The notes under the pieces: generated by a model | Told to the model about the DNA's origin: nothing | The model's input: only the letters and a program-made list of their open reading frames with translations | Database searches by the model: none | Translations under genes and position numbers: made by a program | Shown: positions 1-5,185 of the stretch, one piece after another | How the letters are laid out: the number at the start of each line of letters is the position of its first letter | Position numbering within the stretch: the first letter of the stretch is position 1 | NCBI GenBank assembly: GCA_030049565.1 | Contig: JASIKQ010000283.1 | Span: 1 to 6,678, forward strand | DNA from: Candidatus Sulfotelmatobacter sp. | GTDB lineage: Bacteria > Acidobacteriota > Terriglobia > Terriglobales > Acidobacteriaceae | Length of the DNA: 6,678 nt | Direction of reading: 5' to 3'

Positions 1-32
1 CTGTGGGGGTTCGATTCCCCCTCCCGGCACCA
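1..32 (+). tRNA. 3' end of a tRNA gene (isotype uncertain, possibly Leu)
   Basis: The window opens inside a tRNA. A five-pair T stem of G and C (5-9 with 17-21) closes a seven-base TTCGATT loop (10-16). It is followed by the 3' acceptor strand TCCCGGC (22-28), discriminator A (29) and an encoded CCA (30-32). The missing 5' acceptor strand should therefore read GCCGGGA. The anticodon lies outside the window. An A discriminator and a 5' end starting GCCGGG would suit a leucine tRNA, but that is a guess. No Rho-independent terminator is visible just downstream; CACCTA/TAGGTG (46-51 and 69-74) could pair but has no T-run. Confidence 0.9.
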
Positions 33-409
33 CATTTTATCGAGTCACCTATTATCCATGTCGGACGGTAGGTGCCGATATTGCATCTGCGAAGTCTTTG
101 GGCTGATATCCACCGATTACAGCTGTTTCTTTTTATTCCCTAGCATTTGATGCTGTACCAACGGGCGTTGCGCGGAAGAGATACGTATAGGCGCGGAAGA
201 GAAACGCGTAGGGGGAAGAGGTACGTATAGGAAAATGTGCTGCCAGCGGCAGCCTTCGGTAGGGGGAGATAGCGTATCGTTACCGGCGAGAAACCTTCTC
301 GGTCTCCTTGATAATATCGTTCACTTACACATCGGTATCTTGGGAGAACCAACAAGGACGCGATTCATTTGGGGTTCGGTAGCCGGTTTCAGGTTAAAGG
401 TTGCAAGGT
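33..409. other. Intergenic region between the tRNA and a PilZ gene
   Basis: I see no supportable gene here. Short open frames exist on both strands, but they are composition-poor and resemble no family. The region holds a three-copy tandem repeat (170-230) and a tight hairpin, GCTGCC/GGCAGC with a three-base loop (239-253). A run of AGGTT words (391-395, 398-402, 406-410) lies just beyond the 3' end of the minus-strand PilZ gene. Nothing looks like a classic GC-stem plus T-run terminator for that gene. Confidence 0.6.
170..230. repeat. Three-copy short tandem repeat (21, 21, 19 bp)
   Basis: Three head-to-tail units follow a GCGCGGAAGAG-ATACGTATAG pattern. Copy 1 spans 170-190, copy 2 spans 191-211 (ACGCGTAG replaces ACGTATAG) and copy 3 spans 212-230 (two bases shorter at its start). 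The core words GGAAGAG and ACGTATAG recur at fixed spacing. A weaker resemblance continues at 262-279. Copy number is low and there are no spacers, so it is not a CRISPR. It could be replication slippage or a small array of protein-binding sites; no function can be assigned. Confidence 0.75.
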
Positions 410-1144
410 TCAGTTGCTGCATTCGCTCACATCGTAGGCCGGCATCTCGGCTTTTTCCAGTTTGGCCAACTCTACTGCCAACCAATTCTCAAGCAGGTTC
501 AGATCGTGTTCAGGAACATAAGAAAAGCGCAGCCCAGTGCGGCCGGTTGCATTCGCGTTCACCACTTTGCCGGTTACGTGAATAACATCGGGATAGCCGG
601 GTAAAGAAAACTGAGCCAAAACCTCCTGGTTAAGTTGTAGTGGCTGTTTGCACTGTAGGGCGATACCTCCCACGCTGAGATCGCTGATTCTGGCTTCGAT
701 GCCGCCTGCATCGACGACTCTGGCTACTACTGGCAGATCGACTGACACGCGAGCCGCCCTGCGACGATTCTGCAGCATGGTTCCATACGCTGCGCGCATG
801 CAGCGATTGGCATGGTCGAGATCGGCTGGCTTTAGGATCATAAAGTTGGCACCCACGAGCAAGGCATGGGTTTCCGAGCCGGCATTGACCATTGCCACGA
901 TTGTCGAGTTGCTGTTGGGCGAGGATTTGCGGGCAGCTCGGACCACGCGCGTGGGATCGGTTACGCCATCCCAGTCGACGATTACAGTATCAAGGCGACG
1001 GTGGTTAACTGCATCCAAAGCGGAGTCGATTTCGCCGCAAACTTGCGTATCAATGGCAAAGCTGCCCAAAATCTGATTCATCACAGAAACTACCTGTTCG
1101 TCTTTTGTGAGAAGCAGGCCATCAAGATGTATTTGCTCTGTCAT
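410..1144 (-). CDS. Pseudo-receiver + PilZ domain protein (predicted c-di-GMP receptor), copy 1
   Basis: This 244-residue cytosolic protein has two domains. Residues about 7-120 have a response-regulator receiver layout: Asp57 sits where CheY carries its phosphorylated Asp, and Lys105 in an LKP motif matches the conserved Lys. The N-terminal acidic pair is replaced by Thr13-Lys14 and the switch Thr is Asn87, so normal Mg-dependent phosphorylation is doubtful. Residues about 126-230 form a PilZ domain with both c-di-GMP-binding motifs intact: RxxxR (Arg128...Arg132) and DxSxxG (Asp155, Ser157, Gly160). From family knowledge this should bind c-di-GMP; the output partner is unknown. The ATG is preceded on the minus strand by GAGGGTGA, a good ribosome-binding site. 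The gene diverges from a paralogue at 1698-2384, with a 553-bp gap that holds hairpins in this gene's leader. Confidence 0.9.
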   Translation of the reverse strand: MTEQIHLDGLLLTKDEQVVSVMNQILGSFAIDTQVCGEIDSALDAVNHRRLDTVIVDWDGVTDPTRVVRAARKSSPNSNSTIVAMVNAGSETHALLVGANFMILKPADLDHANRCMRAAYGTMLQNRRRAARVSVDLPVVARVVDAGGIEARISDLSVGGIALQCKQPLQLNQEVLAQFSLPGYPDVIHVTGKVVNANATGRTGLRFSYVPEHDLNLLENWLAVELAKLEKAEMPAYDVSECSN

Positions 1145-1182
1145 AACATCACCCTCGCAATGGTTTGTGCAGGTGGAAGGCC

Positions 1183-1212
1183 AAACGCGGCAAATTCGTT
1201 TTTGCCGCGTTT
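1183..1212. promoter_or_regulatory. 12-bp perfect inverted repeat in the leader of the copy-1 PilZ gene
   Basis: AAACGCGGCAAA (1183-1194) and TTTGCCGCGTTT (1201-1212) are exact reverse complements around a six-base TTCGTT loop. On the plus strand it ends in four Ts, and on the minus strand the stem is also followed by Ts, so it is terminator-like in both directions. It lies 38 bases upstream of the minus-strand ATG at 1144, inside the probable 5' leader. It could be an attenuator, an end for antisense transcription or a protein-binding palindrome. The sequence alone does not decide. Confidence 0.65.
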
Positions 1213-1219
1213 TGTTCAG

Positions 1220-1270
1220 CTTGCGAACTGCGACAGTTCAAGAGCTGCGAGAATCGATCCAGGTTCTGGA
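1220..1270. promoter_or_regulatory. Two further small hairpins in the same leader
   Basis: GAACTG/CAGTTC (1225-1230 and 1234-1239) pair around a CGA loop, and the stem extends through CTT/AAG (1220-1222 and 1240-1242) across a two-base bulge. TCCAG/CTGGA (1258-1262 and 1266-1270) pair around GTT. Together with the 12-bp hairpin this makes three stem-loops within about 90 bases of the minus-strand PilZ leader. Each is short and could arise by chance; the clustering is the notable part. Confidence 0.4.
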
Positions 1271-1482
1271 TTCATGTCTGCCGGGTAAACACTGCATCTG
1301 ACGCTATATCGGCGTTATATAGGGGTGGTTTTTGAGAAACTGACCACGGTTTCGATCTGCCGAAAGACAGAACGTGTCCGGATTGCAGACATAATTCCAT
1401 CCGACAAGAACTTCAATTCGAACAAAAAGAAGGATTTACATTGCGTAATCGCTTTGGCCATCCGGATGCACTTATGACCAAG

Positions 1483-1652
1483 AGCCGGCTGACCGGATGA
1501 ATGAGAGAAGCTCTTATCCGGTGGTGAGTCGGCTTAGGTAGGGTCTCAGTTGGCCGGGACGAGTCGAGGGGGCAATACATCGCACGGCTTGTCCGGGGTT
1601 CCCTAGGCGTACAGGCCCTACGGGGGAACAAAAGCGGACTGAGACCGCTACC
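1483..1652 (+). promoter_or_regulatory. Candidate structured RNA leader (or inverted-repeat element) upstream of the copy-2 PilZ gene
   Basis: Four nested or adjacent helices can be drawn by hand. A long closing helix pairs 1537-1550 with 1638-1652 (GGTAG with CTACC, and GGTCTCAGT with ACTGAGACC, 14 pairs with one bulged G at 1647). Inside it lie a helix of nine pairs with one bulge (1554-1563 with 1588-1596) and a hairpin based on GTTCCC/GGGAAC (1598-1603 with 1624-1629), giving a three-way junction. Just upstream, AGCCG/CGGCT (1483-1487 with 1530-1534) and ACCGGAT/ATCCGGT (1492-1498 with 1516-1522) stack into another hairpin. The 3' end lies 45 bases before the ATG at 1698. A second AGCCG (1675-1679) near the ribosome-binding site could compete for CGGCT, allowing a switch. 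I recognise no known riboswitch consensus. A roughly 116-bp miniature transposable element with 14-bp terminal inverted repeats (1537-1652) is the main alternative. Confidence 0.5.
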
Positions 1653-1697
1653 TTTGCAGGTGCAGGATTTAGTCAGCCGCGTGAGCGTGAGGTACTC

Positions 1698-2384
1698 ATG
1701 ACCGCAGATATGGCATTTGAGTGTGTTCTCGTTTCCCGCGATCCTGGAGTGGTCTGTGTGATGAATCGAGTGCTGGACAATTTCTCCATTGCCACTAATG
1801 TTTGCTTCACTTCCTCAAAGGCGTCGGAGCATTTGGCGCAAGGCAGCACGGATTTGATCATTGTGGATTACGACGAGACGACAGAGGAGTTCGTACGAAA
1901 TCTGTGCAAAATTCAACTGCAGAAAGCAACTGTGATTGCAGTATCAGAGCTGGACCGACCGGTACCGGGTGCACATCTCGCAATTCGCAAGCCGCTTACA
2001 GGCGAATCCTGTGCGCAGTCGGTAAAAACCGCTTATACGAAAATGCTGCGGGATCATCGCCGTCATGCACGATACGCTCTGATGACCTCCGTGCGGGCTG
2101 ACGACCAGAACGGTCGAACCATCCCCATCACCATCGTGGATGTAGGCGATGGAGGGATTGGCATGATAACAAAGGAGCTGTTGGCAATTGGCACTCGATT
2201 GTCTTTTCATCTCTTGCTCCCCGGTGCCGAGCGTTCCATATTCATCGAGGCCAAAGTCTTATGGACCCGTCAATACGGTGCGGCTGGCTGTGAATTCGTC
2301 CGGATTCCTCCCGTCGATCTAAGCATTCTGCATGACTGGTTGAAGCAGAAGTGCCGCGTAAAGCGGCCATTGGTTGCAATGTGA
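1698..2384 (+). CDS. Pseudo-receiver + PilZ domain protein, copy 2 (variant second PilZ motif)
   Basis: This 228-residue protein is a clear paralogue of the one at 410-1144, sharing the VVxVMNxxLxxFxIxTxVC pattern near residues 18-36. Residues about 7-115 are receiver-like: Asp57 in IIVDYD, Lys98 in RKP and Ser83 in the switch-Thr position are kept, but the acidic pair is Ser13-Arg14, so phosphorylation is doubtful. Residues about 118-222 are PilZ. RxxxR is present (Arg121...Arg125), but the second motif reads D148-V-G150-D-G-G153, with Gly for the usual Ser, which may weaken or alter c-di-GMP binding. The first ATG is chosen because GTGAGG lies about five bases upstream; an in-frame ATG at codon 5 is less well placed. 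It follows the structured element and precedes the PAS-GGDEF-EAL gene by 103 bp on the same strand, without a visible terminator. Confidence 0.88.
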   Translation: MTADMAFECVLVSRDPGVVCVMNRVLDNFSIATNVCFTSSKASEHLAQGSTDLIIVDYDETTEEFVRNLCKIQLQKATVIAVSELDRPVPGAHLAIRKPLTGESCAQSVKTAYTKMLRDHRRHARYALMTSVRADDQNGRTIPITIVDVGDGGIGMITKELLAIGTRLSFHLLLPGAERSIFIEAKVLWTRQYGAAGCEFVRIPPVDLSILHDWLKQKCRVKRPLVAM

Positions 2385-2431
2385 CAGAAAATGGGCGGAT
2401 GAAAGCCAGTTTCTTCTGCTGCGACCTGTGC

Positions 2432-2465
2432 TTGACAGATATAAAAGACCTTCCCCTTGTTAACT
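2432..2465 (+). promoter_or_regulatory. Possible promoter ahead of the PAS-GGDEF-EAL gene
   Basis: A perfect TTGACA (2432-2437) lies 50 bases before the ATG at 2488. The matching -10 is poor: TTGTTA (2457-2462) is 19 bases on and TTAACT (2460-2465) is 22. Alternatively TATAAA (2440-2445) could itself be a -10 with a weak -35 upstream. The gene could also be read from the preceding PilZ gene. Confidence 0.3.
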
Positions 2466-2487
2466 TCGAGAGTATGGTACCGCGTCT

Positions 2488-3417
2488 ATGAATGAGCATG
2501 AGTCAATCCCAGGTGCGAGTACGGCCGAGCGGATAATCCGCATCCGCCAGATCGAGGGACGCGAGTGGTGGCTCTGGGGGTTCGCCGTCGCAGTCACGCT
2601 GGTTCTTACATTCGGCATCCTCTCTCTGACGTTTCCCGGTTTCCATCTTCCCGCTGACAAGGCCTATGCTCTAACCCTGAGGGAATGGGTTCGGGCACTA
2701 GCCGCTTTAGTTCTTTTGTTCGACCTCTACACCATCTATCAGCATCTGCAGCTTCAACGAGTGCGCCGACAGTTGGCGCAGCGCGATCGTCTCTTCCAAT
2801 TGATCAGTGAGAATGCCGCAGACATGATTGCTCTGGTAGACAAGGACGGAAATCGGCTGTACAACAGTCCCGCGTATTCCAAAGTTCTCGGCTACAACCA
2901 GCAAGAATTGCGCATGACCTCCCCCTTAGAACAGATTCATCCTGATGACCGCGTTCGTGTGTTGGAAGCAGCGGAAAAAGCACGACGAACGGGTCGCGGC
3001 GAGCGTCTCGAATACCGCATCCGCCACAAAGATGGTTCGTGGCGTGTCCTAGAATCGACAGCCAGCGCCATACTTGGACCGAATGGCGAGAATGAAGGAT
3101 TAGTCATCGTCAACCGTGATATTACCGATCGCAAGCGCATGGAGGAAATGCTAGCTCACAACGCTTTCCACGACGGCCTTACGAACTTGCCAAACCGGGT
3201 ACTCTTCCTTGAACGTTTGGGCCGCGCACTTGCGTTATCGCGTCGCCACGCGAATATTAAGTTCGCCGTCCTGTTTGTCGATATCGATGCCTTCAAAGTA
3301 ATTAACGACAGTTTGGGACATACTGCCGGTGATGCTCTTTTGTTGCAAATCTCCCAGCGCCTGACAGCTTGTCTTCGCCGCGCCGACATTGTTTCGCGTG
3401 CGCCGCTAGCGGATTGA
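2488..3417 (+). CDS. 5' fragment: membrane PAS protein with half a GGDEF domain
   Basis: If the TGA is a true stop, the product is 309 residues: two membrane helices, a complete PAS domain and the first half of GGDEF (to ADIVSRAPLAD). It would lack the GGDEF signature loop, so it could not make c-di-GMP. A membrane-bound PAS sensor stump might still be made, but the truncated cyclase half probably misfolds. See the full-length entry for domains and start choice. Confidence 0.55.
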   Translation: MNEHESIPGASTAERIIRIRQIEGREWWLWGFAVAVTLVLTFGILSLTFPGFHLPADKAYALTLREWVRALAALVLLFDLYTIYQHLQLQRVRRQLAQRDRLFQLISENAADMIALVDKDGNRLYNSPAYSKVLGYNQQELRMTSPLEQIHPDDRVRVLEAAEKARRTGRGERLEYRIRHKDGSWRVLESTASAILGPNGENEGLVIVNRDITDRKRMEEMLAHNAFHDGLTNLPNRVLFLERLGRALALSRRHANIKFAVLFVDIDAFKVINDSLGHTAGDALLLQISQRLTACLRRADIVSRAPLAD

Positions 3418-3507
3418 GGTGACGCGACCGGCGACAGCACGCTGGCACGTCCGGGCGGAGATGAATTTGCTGTCCTGGTAGAAGAACTTCGCGATGCCAG
3501 TGACGCG

Positions 3508-4548
3508 GTGCGGGTCGCCGAGCGTATCCAGGAAAGATTGGCGGCGCCTTTCGAAGTAGCGGACCAGCAGATTGTAATCACCGCCAGTATTGGCGTTGCT
3601 TTCGGCGGCAGCGACAGCGGTAGTGCTGAAGATCTGTTGCGCGACGCGGAAATTGCCATGTATCGCGCCAAGCACACCGGCAAGGCGCGTTTTGAAGTGT
3701 TCGATACTGCGATGCATCGAGGGGCGTTGCTCCGCCTTCAACTGGAAACGGACATGCGCAAGGCGCTCGAATTAGGCGAGTTCCTCGTCTACTATCAGCC
3801 GGTGGTTTCGTTGAGCAGTGGGGTCATTGTGGGCTTTGAAGCTTTGAGCCGGTGGCATCGCCCCGACCGGATAGTTATGCCCAATGATTTCATTCCAGTT
3901 GCGAATGAAACCGGAATGATCATCGCGATCAATCAAGAGCTGATGCTACTGGCCTGCCAGCAACTCCGAGAGTGGCAGAAACAATATCCTTCGGAGCCTC
4001 CTCTGAGACTGAGTGTTAACGTCAGCCCAAAACAATTTGCCCAGCCTGATCTGGCAGCGCAGATTGGCAACGCGATTCAGCGCAGTGGTGTAGATCCAGG
4101 ATGCCTGGATCTGGAGATCACTGAAACAATTGCCATGGCCGACGCCGAGCGATCTGGCACCGTTCTTTCACAATTGAAAGCTCTAGGGGTGCATCTCGAC
4201 ATCGACGACTTCGGAACTGGATATTCTTCTCTCAGCCGTTTGCAGCGTTTTCCAGTGGATACGCTAAAAATTGACCGTGCGTTCGTCTCCCGCATGGACA
4301 GCGATCGCGATACTCAGGAAATCGTTCGTATCATTATTTCCCTTGCTCACAATCTCGGATTAAAGGTTGTTGCCGAAGGCATTGAGAATCGCAGTCAGCT
4401 CGACCTATTGCGTAAAATCGGATGTGAGTTAGGACAAGGGTATCTGTTCTCAAAACCTGCGGACCTACAAACGATAGATACACTGCTGGCTACGAACCGG
4501 GCCGCAAGCAGTCCCTGGTTTCAGTCTTATGCCGCACATTCGTCCTGA
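3508..4548 (+). CDS. 3' fragment: rest of the GGDEF domain plus an intact EAL domain
   Basis: This is the same frame after the TGA. The frame is open from 3418; the first usable start codon, GTG at 3508, lies after the GGDEF signature and has no clear ribosome-binding site. In-frame ATGs at 3658, 3712 and 3754 are alternatives. The one at 3754 has a weak GGAAACGG upstream and would give a 264-residue, nearly pure EAL protein. All EAL catalytic motifs are present, so a fragment translated from such a start could hydrolyse c-di-GMP. It ends one base before the stop codon of the convergent gene. The start is uncertain and separate translation is unproven. Confidence 0.5.
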   Translation: MRVAERIQERLAAPFEVADQQIVITASIGVAFGGSDSGSAEDLLRDAEIAMYRAKHTGKARFEVFDTAMHRGALLRLQLETDMRKALELGEFLVYYQPVVSLSSGVIVGFEALSRWHRPDRIVMPNDFIPVANETGMIIAINQELMLLACQQLREWQKQYPSEPPLRLSVNVSPKQFAQPDLAAQIGNAIQRSGVDPGCLDLEITETIAMADAERSGTVLSQLKALGVHLDIDDFGTGYSSLSRLQRFPVDTLKIDRAFVSRMDSDRDTQEIVRIIISLAHNLGLKVVAEGIENRSQLDLLRKIGCELGQGYLFSKPADLQTIDTLLATNRAASSPWFQSYAAHSS

Positions 4549-4549
4549 G

Positions 4550-5185
4550 TCAGGATTGCGCTGCGCCTCTCTTCTCCTCGATTTTCATTCTTGAGAGCAA
4601 CTGATAGATGGTGGCGCGGCCGATACCAAGAATTTCCGCAGCTCGCGCCTTGTGTCCACCCACGGCGTCTAACACCTTCAACACATGCCGCCTTTGCACT
4701 TCTTCCAGCGATAACAGATTCTCGTCAGTCGTAGCGCTGACGTCCGCGGTTTCCCGCAAACTTTCGGGAAGATCGCTAATGTCGATGAGACTTCCTTCCG
4801 CCATCATGCACGCGTTTCCAATCACGTTTTCGAGTTCGCGGATGTTTCCCGGCCAGCTGTAAGCTGCCATTCGAGTCTGGCTTCGACGCGTTATGCCGAT
4901 GATCGGTTTGTTGTATTCCGCAGCAAACTTCTCAATGTAGTATCGTTCCAGAAGAGGCAGGTCCTCTCGGCGACTAGCCAGACTCGGGAGCGCAATCTCG
5001 ACGACAGCAAGGCGGTAGTAGAGATCCTCCCGAAAGCGACCTTCGCGCACCATGGTCTTCAGGTCGCGGTGCGTAGCGGCAATTACGCGAACGTCGATAG
5101 TGCGAGGTGTCAACGAGCCAACCCTTTGAACTTCGCGGTTTTGCAGAACTCTCAACAGCCCAGTAAGCCGTTCTCGTAGATTCAA
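4550..5185 (-). pseudogene. Truncated sigma-54-dependent transcriptional activator (C-terminal part)
   Basis: The 211 codons match the end of an NtrC-type enhancer-binding protein. Visible parts are LLRVLQ...REVQRVGS (10-24), the sensor-I stretch VRVIAATHRDL (32-42), REDLYYRL (52-59), the sensor-II motif WPGNIRELEN (111-120) and a Fis-type helix-turn-helix (about 161-205). Absent are any N-terminal sensor domain, Walker A, the GAFTGA sigma-54 contact loop and Walker B. Intact relatives are usually about 450 residues or more. The frame opens only at a TTG, with AAAGAGG directly against it, and a TAG lies five codons upstream. The other minus-strand frames upstream (5186-5300) show no trace of the missing part, so a deletion or rearrangement near 5185 is more likely than a frameshift. 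It cannot hydrolyse ATP; at most it could bind DNA. Its stop is one base from that of the convergent EAL gene. Confidence 0.8.

Larger units (their letters stand above)
1145..1697. other. Divergent intergenic region between the two PilZ genes
   Basis: This 553-bp stretch should carry the promoters of both PilZ genes. I find no convincing gene in it; a minus-strand open frame at 1413-1631 is low-complexity Arg/Pro/Ser and crosses the structured element. It contains the hairpins at 1183-1270, an imperfect palindrome CTATAT/ATATAG (1304-1309 and 1317-1322) that could supply a minus-strand -10 box, GTGGT/ACCAC (1325-1329 and 1343-1347), and a perfect 10-bp palindrome CATCCGGATG (1459-1468). The word CCGGAT or its complement recurs near 1379, 1463, 1493 and 1516. 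A large foldable element follows at 1483-1652. No strong sigma-70 promoter could be fixed by eye. Confidence 0.6.
2488..4548 (+). pseudogene. Membrane PAS-GGDEF-EAL c-di-GMP cyclase/phosphodiesterase, interrupted by an in-frame TGA
   Basis: Read through one stop codon, this is a 686-codon protein. Residues 27-49 and about 67-84 are two membrane segments, followed by a short helical linker. A PAS domain spans about 100-218 (IHPDDR at 150-155, RDITDRK at 210-216). GGDEF spans about 223-390, with DIDAFK at 265-270, NDSLGH at 273-278 and the signature GGDEF at 323-327. EAL spans about 425-670 and looks catalytically complete: EAL 451-453, NVSPKQF, LEITET, DDFGTG 573-578, EGIE 630-633 and a GYLFSKP end. 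The stop is codon 310 (3415-3417), in a loop between ADIVSR and ARPGGDEF; the same frame is open on both sides and no indel is needed. No inhibitory RxxD site precedes GGDEF, and Pro322 replaces the usual Leu. The start has no good ribosome-binding site; the five-codon frame ATG...TGA at 2474-2491 overlaps the ATG. It could be a decayed gene, a sequencing error or a read-through case. Confidence 0.8.

Noticed and set aside
1..32. tRNA 3' end as an integration site for a mobile island
   Set aside because: No second copy of the tRNA 3' end, no integrase and no other mobility gene occurs in the window.
170..230. CRISPR array
   Set aside because: The units abut without spacers, number only three, and no cas gene is present.
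235..604. Plus-strand open frames of 67 and 116 codons
   Set aside because: They run antisense into the PilZ coding region, resemble no family and lack ribosome-binding sites.
648..1301. Plus-strand open frames opposite the minus-strand PilZ gene
   Set aside because: They are antisense shadows of a gene with clear domain motifs and have no motifs of their own.
1481..1536. Group II intron domain V
   Set aside because: AGCCG...CGGCT resembles the domain V base, but the internal length and terminal loop do not fit, and no reverse transcriptase or other domains are present.
1413..1631. Minus-strand 72-codon open frame across the structured element
   Set aside because: Its composition is Arg/Pro/Ser-rich without a recognisable motif, and the base pairing of the region explains the sequence better than coding does.
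1483..1652. Known c-di-GMP riboswitch (GEMM-I or GEMM-II)
   Set aside because: The location and gene context invite it, but I cannot find the conserved core sequences of either class as I know them.
3415..3417. Selenocysteine codon
   Set aside because: No SECIS-like stem begins right after the TGA, and GGDEF-EAL proteins are not a known selenoprotein family.
3156..3741. Minus-strand open frames of 175 and 111 codons opposite the GGDEF domain
   Set aside because: They are antisense to well-conserved GGDEF coding sequence and consist of Ser/Arg/Ala-rich shadow translation.
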